A stretch of DNA of 64,000 nucleotides. Source: Leptidea sinapis (Eukaryota; Arthropoda; Insecta; Lepidoptera; Pieridae). Location: NCBI RefSeq assembly GCF_905404315.1, contig NC_066279.1:1624501-1688500 (forward strand), read 5' to 3'. Of the stretch, positions 12,915 to 23,700 are shown one piece after another (within the stretch, counting starts at the first letter, position 1; each line of letters starts with the position of its first letter). A model generated the notes under the pieces. That model was not told the origin of the DNA. It saw only the letters and a list, made by a program, of their open reading frames with translations, and did no database searches. A program made the translations under genes and the position numbers.

Positions 12915-13275
12915 CAGAGAGGAGCGATGATGAATCGCGAGGATGAGCGTATGATGTTAATGGTTAGAGAATCTGATGCTAGATGATAACCGCCTCCCAA
13001 AAACTCATGCAACACCAGATGAATCAAAAGATGGCCGAGCAGGAACACCGCGCATGTAAGCTCATTCGAAGGTTTGGTTGTACGTGGCAGAAAGTCTCTT
13101 GGAAACCGCACTGTGGAAGAATGTCACATATCGAAATGGTAGGGCTGGAATCCAAGTTTGGGATGGCTCATGCGAATTTGGAATTCAGCAGTAGAAATTT
13201 ATAGAAACAGCTCTCCGAAACATTCCCCGTGATAAATGCGCTAGAAGACACCAAGGAGCGGCTCCAGACCTTGGA
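12915..13275 (-). repeat. family B LINE fragment, degraded
   Basis: The same segment order as the copy at 24776-25165 (CACCGC..AAGCTCATTC, ACCGCACTGTGGA, CCCCGTGATAAATGC), with many substitutions and small deletions. Confidence 0.65.
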
Positions 13276-13570
13276 GCTGGTAATAGGGTATACCAGGAAG
13301 AGAGCATACCTCATATGTGGTTGGGCCTGCACTTTACAAAGTGCTATGATGAAGGCCGGCTTGAAGTATTTGCTCTGTTGATGATCCCAGTTGGCTAATT
13401 TGTTCCCTTCCCACCAAAATTTTGACAGTTTTCTGGATTATTCACCACAAAGGCACAAAATTGTAACTGTCGATCTTAAAAAAATAATACAGCTACGTGT
13501 AAGGCTTTATTGTAAATAAAATAAAAAATGTAATGAATAAAGAATTTTGCCATTACAATTTTATTACATT

Positions 13571-13770
13571 ACTAGCTGACCCTGCAAACGTTGTATTGCC
13601 ATATAATGTAATAAAAAAAATCAATATTTTAAATTTATGGTTTATAAAAGATAGACGCAATCGATTCTCAGACCTACCAAATATATCGTACTACAATTAT
13701 TGTATTAGATTGCTATCTTGCAACTCTATAGCGGATTTGTGGATGGAACAGAATAATATAAAAATCGCGA
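13571..13770. repeat. family C element, end portion
   Basis: It begins CTAGCTGACCCTGCAAACG and runs into the same inner sequence found, reversed, at 34850-35040. It is a partial copy of the foldback element described at 34291-35047. Confidence 0.55.
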
Positions 13771-13924
13771 TAAGAAAATGTGGGATTTAATAAAACTTTG
13801 TGAGTTATTATTAACATCCTGGACTGTACAAAACTAGAGCAGAGATTGCTTAATAGTACAAGTACCAAGAACAATATTTAAAAGTCGTTCCTATCGTGGC
13901 GTATTTTTATATCAGTTATCAATT

Positions 13925-14165
13925 ATTGACGCCAAGTGGTTCTTGACACTGGCTTCTAAGCTAGAAGTCCCGGGTTCGAATCCCGGTAGCTTCAAACGTT
14001 TTATGTGTTTGTTGAAATAGTGCGAGGTCAATGATGGTCGGAGCTGTGTGCCTCCTTTCTCAGGAATACTGTACCTAGTATTAGAAAGCCCAGATTCTCA
14101 TGTGCAAGAATGGGTGTCTTTCTCTGGGTCAACTGGGGTCTCTAAAAAAACAAAAAGTTAAAAAA
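13925..14165 (+). repeat. tRNA-derived SINE candidate
   Basis: A tRNA-like head has a perfect B-box (GGTTCGAATCC, 13973-13983), a CCGGG/CCCGG T-stem and an anticodon-like arm. The A-box region is poor. An unrelated body of about 150 bases follows, ending in an A-rich tail from 14150. Head, body and A-tail is SINE architecture. The weak A-box and lack of an acceptor stem argue against a working tRNA gene. Confidence 0.5.
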
Positions 14166-14971
14166 AATCATTACAAATAATCATATATTTCGCATTATTA
14201 ATGTTAAATATTTAATTTAATAATAACATTTAATTTCCGAATTCATTGCAAACAATAATCTTTGGTCAATTCTTTAAAAATTTCGCTTAGCATAGTAGTC
14301 GCGTGCTATATGAAAAAACTTCCAACACAGATGCACTCCATGCTACAGAAAAATACAAAGCAACAATTAGCGAAGCACCCTACGCGAGCTAAAACACCCT
14401 TATAGCACTATTGTGTGACCTACCCTAATTATTGTAGGGTGACCATAATTTATTCGTCTGAATGGCTATAAATAATGGACAGCTAAGCATATTTATTAAT
14501 TAGGGCGAAAAACGTGCGTGCGGGTCACTCGATTGTAAGTCATTGACACCGCCTTTTTATAATATGAATTAAGGAGACAACCAATAGTCAAAACGGCTTA
14601 CCTTGACATTATACGTCCCGTACTACTACAGTCAGTCAGTTTGATTGGTTCCTTTGAATGGTGATTTTGAAATGTCTGTCTGGAACTTTTGTAATTATGA
14701 CGTTACTAAGATGGTTCACCTTCCGCCATATTATCGTGGAGTATTATTTCTCTAAACAGCGGTACTACCATAGAAATCGAAAAAGGAAGATTATAAGTGC
14801 GGGATGACGGTCTCCTATAAATTCATACATTCAGGGACTTGAACAGCAATATTGGTAATAAAAAAGCATCAAATGCCATTGAAATGATTAATACTACTCG
14901 ATTATGTTTTTGTGTATTTTTGTATGAAGTTTTGATTATTTTGCATTTCATTTATTTTTAATAAATAAATC
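14166..14971. other. no gene seen
   Basis: AT-rich sequence without recognisable coding, RNA or repeat structure. Confidence 0.4.
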
Positions 14972-15166
14972 TTATAAATATCTTCTTCCTTCCTCAACAA
15001 TTGTTTGCCATCTTGGTTTGCCACTTGCTTTTCTTCTCTGAAAAATATTAACTACTAAATTCGAGACCGCACACTCTGGTGTGGGGTTTTTTGTTGCGAC
15101 ATCCACTCCATCATGTTCTAGCTCAACGGTGCGTGTCGTCGGCTTCTTGCGTTCGGCCTTAGGCAT
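14972..15166 (-). CDS. small basic protein of unknown function (64 aa), possible gene or retrocopy
   Basis: A single uninterrupted frame starts MPKAERKKPTTRTVE and ends in EEGRRYL. It is Lys/Arg-rich, with no signal peptide or membrane segment. The codon mix is less AT-biased than the surroundings, and an AATAAA lies about 15-20 bases after the stop (about 14951-14957), so it reads like a compact transcription unit. There are no introns, so a processed retrocopy of a longer host gene is possible. I do not recognise the family. Confidence 0.35.
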   Translation of the reverse strand: MPKAERKKPTTRTVELEHDGVDVATKNPTPECAVSNLVVNIFQRRKASGKPRWQTIVEEGRRYL

Positions 15167-16660
15167 TATAGCAATAATTTTATAACTATCACCAACGGAC
15201 GAGCATAGAGATCATTTAGCGGCAGTTAGATGACAGATGAAATTGAAAGTTTATATTTTTGTCTGTATATTATATTTTTGTATGTGAACCTAAAACTGTT
15301 TGATCTATTTAAAAAACAGGAGAATGAATATATTATCATTTATCACCATGTAGCTGTATTTTTCTTACTTACTTTACTTTTATATTATTATTTTTTTTAA
15401 ATTCATAAGTTCTAATACGTAAATTGATATTTGTAATTATTTTTTGTAGCATGGTTGCCCTACCACCTCAAAGAGCCATAATAGAAATTCATAAAAGCCA
15501 AACACACCTGGCGTGTGCCCTTTATTTAAACTTGGCCACTTTTAATCCAACACACGCCTATTTATTCAGGAGGATAATACCTTGAGTGTCTCAAAATATT
15601 TGTATAGGTTATATTGCTTTCTGTTTGAACTGGTTTTAGAGTATGTTTTAGGTAATTTTTATTATTTAAAACATCGGTAATAAAATTTCAAGTTTGTTAC
15701 TTCTCTTTATCTCTATGAAGAAGGTGGATTTTCGGTATATTTCATCATAGTCCGTCATGATTGCTATTATTTTGACTAGTTTTACTATTATATGGGTTAT
15801 ATCTTAGACTAACTACTATCTATTTATTTTCAGGGAACATACAGTCCTAAACAAATGATATACATGATATAGGTAAAATTAATATCGACAATGAGTCCCA
15901 TACAAGTTAAACAAAAGATTTTTTTTTAATATAGACGCAACTTATGCACAAAGTTTTTACAATTTTGACAAATATATAAAAAGAGTACAATATTTTTCTT
16001 ATATGTATCTTAAATTTACCATTAGAAAGATGAAAGTCAACATCTAAAAGAGTACTGTTGTACAAGTTAATAGTTCTTCTAAAATTATTAAAGTATTCTT
16101 TGAATGAATATAAGGATATGTCTTTGTGAAATAAGTAGCGATTTTTTTATCTAACGTGATAAACAGCAATGTCTTTTATGTTGTCCCGACGCCTTGTAAA
16201 TTCATGCAAAACTTAAATCTATGAAGTAAGTAGTTTAATCGTTTTCCTCCGACATACATACAGACAAACAGACAACAAGTATAGACTTAATAAATAATAA
16301 AACTAATTTAATTGCTCCGACTTTGTCTTTAAAAGATACACTGAGGATTCTTTAAAAAAATATTCAATATATCTACAGTTTTTAATTTGTTCCGATTTTA
16401 CGAAATTCCATCCGCAACAGTTTTTTTTTATAATAGAACCACGTCTGTCTACGTCTGTCGGGTCAGCTAGTCTATTTATACATATAGTAAAATCTCAACA
16501 TACTAATAAGATTTCACGCTTAAAAAAGCATATACTCTTTGCCTACACTACTGAGTAGATTTTTATTCAAATGTACTCATACGAAATTCTTAAGACACAT
16601 GCATTCTTAACATACTATATTTGTTACAAATCATGTTTATTGTCCTTGAAAGTTTTCACA
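15167..16660. other. no gene seen; Helitron-like 3' end near 16446-16475
   Basis: AT-rich. The string TCTGTCGGGTCAGCTAGT at about 16457-16474 ends in CTAG, like the 3' termini of lepidopteran Helitrons. No partner 5' end was identified. Confidence 0.4.
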
Positions 16661-16669
16661 GATTTAAAA

Positions 16670-17580
16670 GAGAATGAAAGTGGGTTGAGAATGAACGAGT
16701 TACTCATCAAATGTTTTCTCTATGCAGATGCAAGTATTTCTTACATCTTCGGCCGAGGAGTTGCAGGAGATGGTAACTGCTATGAATGGAGGTTTTGGTA
16801 GAAAGGGATTGAAGATGAATGTAAAGAAGACGAAAGTGATGGTGTTTGAAAGAGATGAGGTAGTGACAGCCTGCAATATCGTGATTGGAGATGAAAAATT
16901 TAACAGGTGAATGATTTTGTGTATCTGGGTTCTAAATTTACAAGAGATGGAAAATATGAGAGTGATATTGAAAGAAGAGTGAATGCAGGAATCATAGTGA
17001 ATGGAGCTTTGCACTCCTTTATGAACAGGCACAAGGTGTCTAATAAGGCTCGTTTGGCTGTGCATCAGGGGGTGTTGGTTGCAACACTCATGTACTTAAG
17101 TGAAAGTTGGGTATGGCAGAAGAAACATGAAAGCAGAATAAATGCAGTTGAGATGAGAGCGTTGAGAAGTATGATAGGAGTTAAACTGAGTGACAGGATA
17201 AGAAATAGTCAGATAAGGAAACGTTGTGGTCTGAAAGAAGAGGTTGTGACAAAAATTGAGAAAGGTATGCTGAGATGGTTTGGACATGTCGAGAGAATGA
17301 ATGAAGAACGATTGACGAAGAAAGTGCATAAGGCCAGTGTGAATGAAAGTGTTGGAAGGGGTAGACCTAGGCGGACATTTCAAGATCAAATCAGAGGCGT
17401 CTTGAAAAAAGGCCAGGTCAAGAGTACCCTAAGCCGGAGAGCAAGTATGAAAGGAATAATGAAAGTGGACGAAGCGAAACAAGTATGTAAGGATCGTAGC
17501 AAGTGGAAAGAAGTGGTCTCTGCCTACCCCTACGGGAAAGAGGCGTGCCGTATGTATGTTCGTATGTATGTAAAGTTTTC
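16670..17580 (+). pseudogene. LINE reverse transcriptase C-terminal fragment, two frameshifts
   Basis: Three overlapping frames together encode the palm-to-C-terminus of a lepidopteran LINE RT: NESGLRMNELLIKCFLYAD, then TSSAEELQEM, then VNDFVYLGSKFTRDGK and RWFGHVERMNEERLTKK. The first frameshift falls inside the catalytic YADD block (about 16725-16735). The second, at about 16905, precedes the VYLG segment. The 5' side is truncated at about 16670, as expected for incomplete target-primed reverse transcription. The 3' end runs into a GTATGTATGTTC-type simple repeat. The RT type resembles RTE-like endonuclease-RT LINEs; the clade is my guess. Confidence 0.75.
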
Positions 17581-17769
17581 ATTTGTTTTAACAAAAGCTT
17601 TGTGTAATGCTCTCTTGAGTATATCCTTTGTTTGGTTTCCTCAATTAAAATATTTTGGACTTGCTCCTGCCTGCGAATGCATCTGTGTGGATTCGAGAAT
17701 AGGGTAAATTTGCCGTCGACTTTCAGACAACACGCAACCAACTTAGATATCATCCTCATCAACTGAATG

Positions 17770-17975
17770 TGTGGTCTTCAACATACAGCGAGGTCTTATA
17801 TGAACTTGTAGCACTTTGGTAAGTGCTGAAAAAAAGTGCATTGTTTGCAATGGAATGAGTTTCCTTGTGCGGTGTTTTCAGGACAATACGATATGGGTAC
17901 CATTTTAAAATAACCGCGTATACATAAGGGGCACTGTGATTCCTCTAGTTTTGCAAAATAGTATGGTGCGATGAT
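17770..17975 (+). repeat. family B LINE fragment, degraded
   Basis: It carries GAATGAGTTTCCTTGTGCGG, ACAATACGATATGGGTACC and CTGTGATTCCTCTAG, the reverse of the order seen at 24850-24990. Confidence 0.6.
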
Positions 17976-18254
17976 CACATACGATCGAGCGACTCGAATG
18001 CTTTTTATTCTTTCATTTCTTTAAATAGATAGTTCTAGAGAGCCTTAAGAAGTTTGGGATTTTGCGGTAGGGTCGGTACACTCGCGCAGGAAACGCTCAA
18101 TATCATGACTTGATCAAACTTGTCATGCCTACTATTAGGCTAAGACGAGACTGTAAGTATTTTTATGGGAGAAGTATTGTGCTTTTACAACAGGATACCA
18201 AAAAAAGTATCAAATACACGTGTTGCAAAATTAATAAGTAAGAATATACATATA

Positions 18255-18545
18255 TACATATAATCACGCCTCTTTCCCTTGTGGGTAGGCAGATACCACT
18301 TCTTTCCAATTGCTACGATCCTTACATACTTGTTTCGCTTCGTCGACTTTCATTATTCCTTTCATACATGCTCTTCGGCTTAGGGTACTCTTGACCTGAC
18401 CTTTTTCAAGACGCCCCTGATTTGATATCGAAACGTCCGCCTAGGTGTACCCCCTCCAACACTTTCATTCACACTGACCTTATACACTTTCTTCGTCAAT
18501 TGTTCTTCATTCATTCTCTCGACACGGCCAAACCATCCCAGCAAA
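18255..18545 (-). repeat. second copy of the 16670-17580 LINE, 3' end, inverted
   Basis: On the minus strand it reads GWFGRVERMNEEQLTKKVYK and continues through the same terminal block as 17275-17560, with one or two frame lesions. It is 5'-truncated at about 18545 and ends in a TATATG simple repeat. It faces the plus-strand copy across about 680 bases. Confidence 0.8.
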
Positions 18546-18630
18546 AGTAAGAAGAGCTTCTTATAATGAAATATAAATGTATATATACACACACAAACAC
18601 ATATACACACACACATACACACATTTTATA

Positions 18631-19099
18631 TACAGGATGGTTTTTTGAGAAGGGCGGTAATGGCCAAGTCGGAAACTATGAGAATAAAAGAAAGTCATTC
18701 CCTCGATTTATAAGAAACCAATATCAATAATATAAGATTTATCCTTGATTGAATCTTACTTTTTGTTGATAGAATATCAACAAAAATTAAGATTCTAATA
18801 AAAACAGTGAATAGGGGTGAGTTTTCTTCCGCTTAAAATTAAAAAGTAGAAAATTTGCTATTTCCTTTCATTTTTCGTAATACATATCTTTGCAAAGATT
18901 GATCCTTATTAGCAACAGAGTCCATTGGTCCGATAATACAGGTGTAATTTTTTTGAAAAAATTTTCGTCAATAGTTAAAGAAATTAAAAAAAACTAATAT
19001 GCAGTTTTTGGTTCCTTATAAATCCAGGGCATGACACCTTTCACGACTCTCCCCTAAGTCTCGTAATCTACTTGGCCCATCTCAAAAAACCATCCTGTA
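18631..19099. mobile_element. 469-bp MITE with 20-bp terminal inverted repeats and TA target duplication
   Basis: Both ends read TACAGGATGGTTTTTTGAGA inward, an exact 20-base match. TA directly flanks each side (18629-18630 and 19100-19101). There is no coding frame. TA duplication is the mark of Tc1/mariner-type transposases. A (CA)n tract abuts the left side and a (TG)n tract the right. Confidence 0.85.
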
Positions 19100-19379
19100 T
19101 ACATATGTGTGCGTGTGTGTGCATTAAATTGATTTATTAGCGAATTATATTGTGTTAGAATTTTTGACTTTTACATCGGAGCCCCGGTTCGATCCTCACC
19201 CGAGTGTATGCATTAGCCGACCCGGATGTATCGACGATTAATTCAAATAAATAATTTTGACCTCTATATAGTAAACTCGCTTATTATAATTATTCTGCTT
19301 CGATTGGCCATCTGTATAAACAACACATGAAGTTAACAATAACATAATTATTTTATCAATATTTAGATTTCATACACAA

Positions 19380-19451
19380 GCGTTGGTGGTGTAATGGTCA
19401 GCATAGTTGCCTTCCAAGCAGTTGATCCGGGTTCGATTCCCGGCCTACGCA
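19380..19451 (+). tRNA. tRNA-Gly (anticodon UCC)
   Basis: A 72-nt cloverleaf has anticodon loop CTTCCAA, T-arm CCGGG TTCGATT CCCGG, A-box TGGTGTAATGG and B-box GGTTCGATTCC. The acceptor stem GCGTTGG/CCTACGC pairs except for one U-U at its fifth pair, where animal tRNA-Gly(UCC) normally has a match, so it may be slightly impaired. No intron. A run of six Ts follows within 10 bases. Confidence 0.85.
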
Positions 19452-19454
19452 CAC

Positions 19455-19460
19455 TTTTTT
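19455..19460 (+). terminator. Pol III terminator of tRNA-Gly
   Basis: Six Ts just downstream of the tRNA 3' end, the standard RNA polymerase III stop. Confidence 0.7.
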
Positions 19461-19572
19461 ATAAGTTTATTTGTAACTTCTGCAGAAATTTCTGAACTGA
19501 TTCATATTCGACTCGACATTTTTATATTTGTGATGGTCAAAAATTGACTCTAATTAAAATCTTAGTTAACTA

Positions 19573-19884
19573 ACCAGTGGGAGGCTCCTTTGCACAGGAT
19601 TCCGGCTAGAATATGGGTACAACTACGGCACCTTTCTTTGCCGTGAAGCAGTAATGTGTATGCATTACTGTTTCGGTCTGAAGGGCGCCATAGCTAGTGA
19701 AATTACTGGGCAAATGGGGCTTAACATCTTATGTCTCAAGGTGACGAGCGCAGTTGTAGTGCCGCTCAGAATTTGTGGGGTTTTTCAAGAATCCTGAGTG
19801 GCACTGAATTGTAATGGGCAGGGCGTATCAATTACCATCAGCTGAACGTCCTGCTCGTCTCGTACCTTACTTTCATAAAAAAAA
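19573..19884 (+). repeat. family A repeat, near full length
   Basis: It starts CCAGTGGGAGGCTCCTTTGC and ends in an A8 tract after TTTCATA. It is one of the most complete copies and defines the family: about 300 bp, no protein, no clear Pol III box, A-tailed, so SINE-like or a short LINE 3' end. Confidence 0.85.
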
Positions 19885-19994
19885 GTTATTCATTTTACCA
19901 TCTTGCACCACTTCAGAGAAGCTGAGCTTAAATGAAAATTGACAAGAATGGAATTGAAATGAAATATATATATTTTTCACAGGAAATAACATAA

Positions 19995-20165
19995 CCTTAG
20001 ATAATTTATATGTCTAGATAGAGTCTCTTGCTGTAGACAACCGATAAAAACAGGCCAGAAATATTAGTTTAGTGTGCGTGACAAGCTACGTCTTACACTC
20101 GCGATTTGTATGACACTTTGTGTTAGTGTGCGTGCATTGCTCAAAGCAGAGGTTAGTTCTAAAGT
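19995..20165 (+). repeat. family F repeat
   Basis: It contains AAAAACAGGCCAG, GTGCGTGACAAGCTACG and TGTGTTAGTGTGCGTGCATT. The reverse complement of this order occurs at 47580-47760. Confidence 0.6.
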
Positions 20166-20236
20166 CTATTTTTTTCGACGTTTTAACAGCTGTCATAGTG
20201 TATCTAGACGTATAATTGATCTAAGAACATAACGTA

Positions 20237-20743
20237 TTGAGAGCTAAGAGAGCTGTTCGTGCTATATATCAGCTTGGTTATAGACATTCTCTCAAAGAAA
20301 AATTTAAAGAAATAAATATTATGACTGTTCATTGTCAGTACATTCATGAAAATTTAATATACGTTCACAAAAATCGTCACCTTTTTGCTATTAATAGTGA
20401 TTTTCATTATAATAACACTAAAAATAAGGGACTGCTTGTAACTAATTCTAGTAGGCTTCATAAGATACATAATAGCTTTAAGGGTAAATGTATACACTTC
20501 TATAATAAAGCCCCAGCCACTGTTCAGGCATTATCTATAAATAAATTTTAATGTTTTATAAAAAAATGGCTCCTCTGCTGAATATCTAAATGATCGGACA
20601 GCCTGGGACTAGATTGTGATTATTTTATAGCGATAGAAATGACTGTAGAATATTGTATATTTTTATTGAAAAGAGCGCAAAAAAAGAATGCTGGGAGAGT
20701 TTCTTGCGTCGCTTCTTCTCTCTCAGATCGCCATTTGTTTCCG
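20237..20743 (+). pseudogene. family D LINE: RT C-terminus and 3' UTR
   Basis: A frame of about 105 codons reads RAKRAVRAIYQLGYRHSLKE, INIMTVHCQYIHENLIYV and FYNKAPATVQ, the C-terminal segment of CR1/Daphne-like LINE ORF2. The 3' UTR follows, with GACAGCCTGGGACTAG and CTGGGAGAGTTTCTTGCG. It is 5'-truncated and stops abruptly at the Tc1 relic. The same UTR recurs on the minus strand in the protease introns. Confidence 0.7.
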
Positions 20744-21502
20744 AGCTGTATGTGAACGCGCATTGTCATGCATTAACGTAAAATTGGAGCCAAAGGTTTG
20801 TGCAAATGGATGGACATAAGGTCTGAGAATATCCTCAACGTAATTTTCAGCGTTCATGTTTCCATTAACAACAACGATCTCAGTTCGCCAGTTCTTCATA
20901 ATACCCGCCCAACTGTTGAGCCGCTGTATGGATGAACTTCCTGAATGTTGCTGAGCCTTTCAGTATTTCCGGGCCGACGGTACACTCGCACCCTTCTTGT
21001 TTCAGGCCTATACCCGAATCGCGACTCATCCTAAACCATAATTTTATCCCATTGTTCCTGGGTCCATGTTCTGCGTTCTCTAAACGATTCGTTTCGACGA
21101 GCGCGATTCCCGTGACGTATCGGTGGGCATCTAATTGGGCGTCGAGCTCTCTCTCTCGAACTCATGCAGTCGATTTCGCACAGTTTGGGGACTTACATCA
21201 ACACCACTTGAATTTTGTAGCTTCAAACTTATCTCTCGAGCGGTTAACATCGGCTGGCGTCTTGCAGTCAGTTGTATGTACCAGTCTTGCCGAGTGGTTG
21301 TACTCCTTTTACGGCCTGAATGCTGTTCAGGTTCCCTTGTATTATTGTGGCGCAGCCAAAGACGACAAATAACACTTCTATGAATGCCAAAATGCCGAGA
21401 TACCTGAGATTGATTACTTCCCGCTTGCAACATCCCTATAGCTCTTTCCATTTCATTTGCCGTCAAATGACGTCGCTCCATGACGTAAAGAATATCTAAC
21501 AA
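20744..21502 (-). pseudogene. Tc1-type transposase relic lacking its C-terminus
   Basis: The N-terminal 123 residues are open: a helix-turn-helix region (QSQVSRHFGIHRSVICRLW) and a second DNA-binding helix set ending TVRNRLHEF. The catalytic domain follows, with stops. The first Asp lies in DESRF (21016-21030), directly preceded by a TAG at 21031-21033. The second lies in MHDNARSHTA (GAC at 20765-20767). Sequence homology ends right after that block, at the junction with the family D LINE, so the third acidic residue is gone. Confidence 0.75.
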
Positions 21503-23075
21503 TTCAATTTTGTCGCCAACTTTATTTAAATGGTTGGTAAAATTATAAAATCAAGACTAAACGTAGCAATAAAAACGCACTTAAATTCAAATAAATTCCC
21601 ATTCATTTAATTTTATGAAAACAACAAAACATAATCGATTTTTTTTTACAACAAGCCAGTATATCATCAATAACAAAAAAGTTTACATACCTATGCACAT
21701 TGAGTGAATAAAGACTTAGAAATTAATTAATTAATTAATTAATGGTAAATTTGTAATATCATGCATGTTGCTTAAACTTTTTTGATGTGTGTATTTCATA
21801 TGAGCCCAGTGAGTCCAAGTATATCTCCTGATTACTGTCTGGTATACAAGAAACCTAGACTTAGAATAAACTAGCGCATAGACTAACAAAGCGTGGGAGC
21901 GAGAAGAAGATCTCATACGGAGATACAGCAAGATAAAATAGGAAACCAAATCTATTGTTATTGTTACCGATTTTTATTTACAAGTCCTAAGCAGTCGGCA
22001 ACGCTTAGATTTAGCTAGTTTAGTATCAGCTGTTTATAAGCTCCATTTAGTAATAAAATATAAAATTTGACTGCTCAATGTCCGAAAATTTCGGCATACC
22101 CCAGTCGAATAAAATCATTTAAGTGTAACTAAACAAAACCAAATTATACTGCCATTTACATACACATCATTAATGAAGAGATTAAAAAACAGATTGAGTT
22201 AAAAAATGATAACCCCGCCATGCGAACTCTATAAATCCACACCATAAGCCGCTAAAACCATTATTATATAAAATAGGGATTAATCGTTTTTTTTTCTAAA
22301 AAGTTCAACAATCATTTATTTTTCTTACGATGTGCTTTTTATATCAATTTAATTGTTATATACGATTTTATGCGACTAAACGTGGGAGTTTTGATTTATG
22401 GTCCTCCTAGCCGCTTCGTGCTGTCATGCAATACCTACGCCTAATATAAGCCTATATAAGTGACGCGGCGTATGTAGTAGGTAAGCTGTCAACGACCAAT
22501 AACAACTTCAACATTTGCCTTCAATGACACACACTCGTAAATAACCAACAAAGTTATTGTTATAACCCCAAGCCAGACACTCGATAAACAAGAGAAAGTA
22601 TTCAGTTACTAATTAATGTATCGAATGTCAAACGTGGGCCGCCATTTTGTTTTCGAGTGGCAGTAAGAACGCGCCGTTGTTTGTTGAGATAACAAAAAAC
22701 ATGCTTGGGCTTAACGATTTCGTTGCTTTGGTATTATTTTAATATAAATTAGCCATCAAGAACACATTTTCAGATTCTTGGTACCATGTAATTTTATTTT
22801 AAGATGTCGTTTCTCCGTATAGAAATAAAAGCCAGCCAAGTGCGAGTCAGGCTTGCCAATGAAGGGTTTTTTTTTATAAATTTGGGGTTGAAGCACTGAA
22901 ATCTGAGGATCTATCTTACCCCCCGCTCGCGTTCGAGCGCCCACTCTCAGTCAGATATCTTCGATAGCGTGGTAATCAAGGCTAGGGTATAGTGCAGCGG
23001 GTTTGTATGCATAATATGTTTTCAGTTTTCCGGATTTATATGTAGGTACATTTATTATATTGAAAACATATTTGT
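21503..23075. other. no gene seen; short repeat fragment at about 22825-22900
   Basis: AT-rich with an ATTA tandem run at 21724-21740. The segment CCAAGTGCGAGTCAGGCTTG ... GAAGGGTT resembles a widespread invertebrate transposon end; its family is not certain. Confidence 0.4.
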
Positions 23076-23079
23076 GCTG

Positions 23080-23700
23080 CAGAAAAGAGCAATTCGAGCA
23101 GTCTATAAAAAGCGTTCAAGGGATTCATTGAGAGAAAAGTTTAGTGAAATAAATATTATGACAGTCCACTGCTAGTACATATACGAGAACCTCTTTACGC
23201 TTGTTTTTTAAAAACAAATATTGGCGGAATTAACACTAAAGAAAACCTAAATCATTTGTATAATTATGGATTTCCGCAAAGTAACGCCTAATACAATAAA
23301 TTTTCTTATACGCTTATAAAAATATTAGCCAATTTAAAAAGAATAGTGATGTACACAGTGTCAATACTCGAAACAAACATAAACTCGCAATTCCATCTAC
23401 TAGGCTCCGTAAAATTGCTAAATCTTTTAAAGTGGACTGTGTTATATTTTATAATAAACTCCCAAATGAAATTAAAATATTACCTATTAAAAATTTTAAA
23501 TGTATCGTAAAAAATAAATTAACATCATAAGGCCTATTATAATGTGAAAGATTATTTGAATGATAAAGATAGTTGGAATTGATATTCTAAATTTTGTTAA
23601 TGAATATTGTTATAAGTATTTGTATGCTATTGTAAGTTTTGTACTTCATCCTGACTTGCACTAAATAACTTATAAAGTTTTACAGTGAATAAAGATTTTC
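23080..23700 (+). pseudogene. family D-like LINE 3' end with an insertion
   Basis: It reads LQKRAIRAVYK, SLREKFSEINIMTVHC and then a stop, as in the copy at 20237. After an inserted family E arm the frame resumes with STRLRKIAKSFKVDC and FYNKLPNEIK. The 3' end has AATAAAG and a TGACTTTGACTTT tail, typical of these LINEs. Confidence 0.65.
23215..23305. repeat. family E foldback, one arm
   Basis: AAACAAATATTGGCGGAATT through AAAGTAACGCCTAAT matches, in reverse, the left arm at 54358-54450. It splits the LINE coding region. Confidence 0.65.

Noticed and set aside
19170..19210. tRNA T-arm near CCCCGGTTCGATCC
   Set aside because: The B-box is one base short and no cloverleaf can be drawn.
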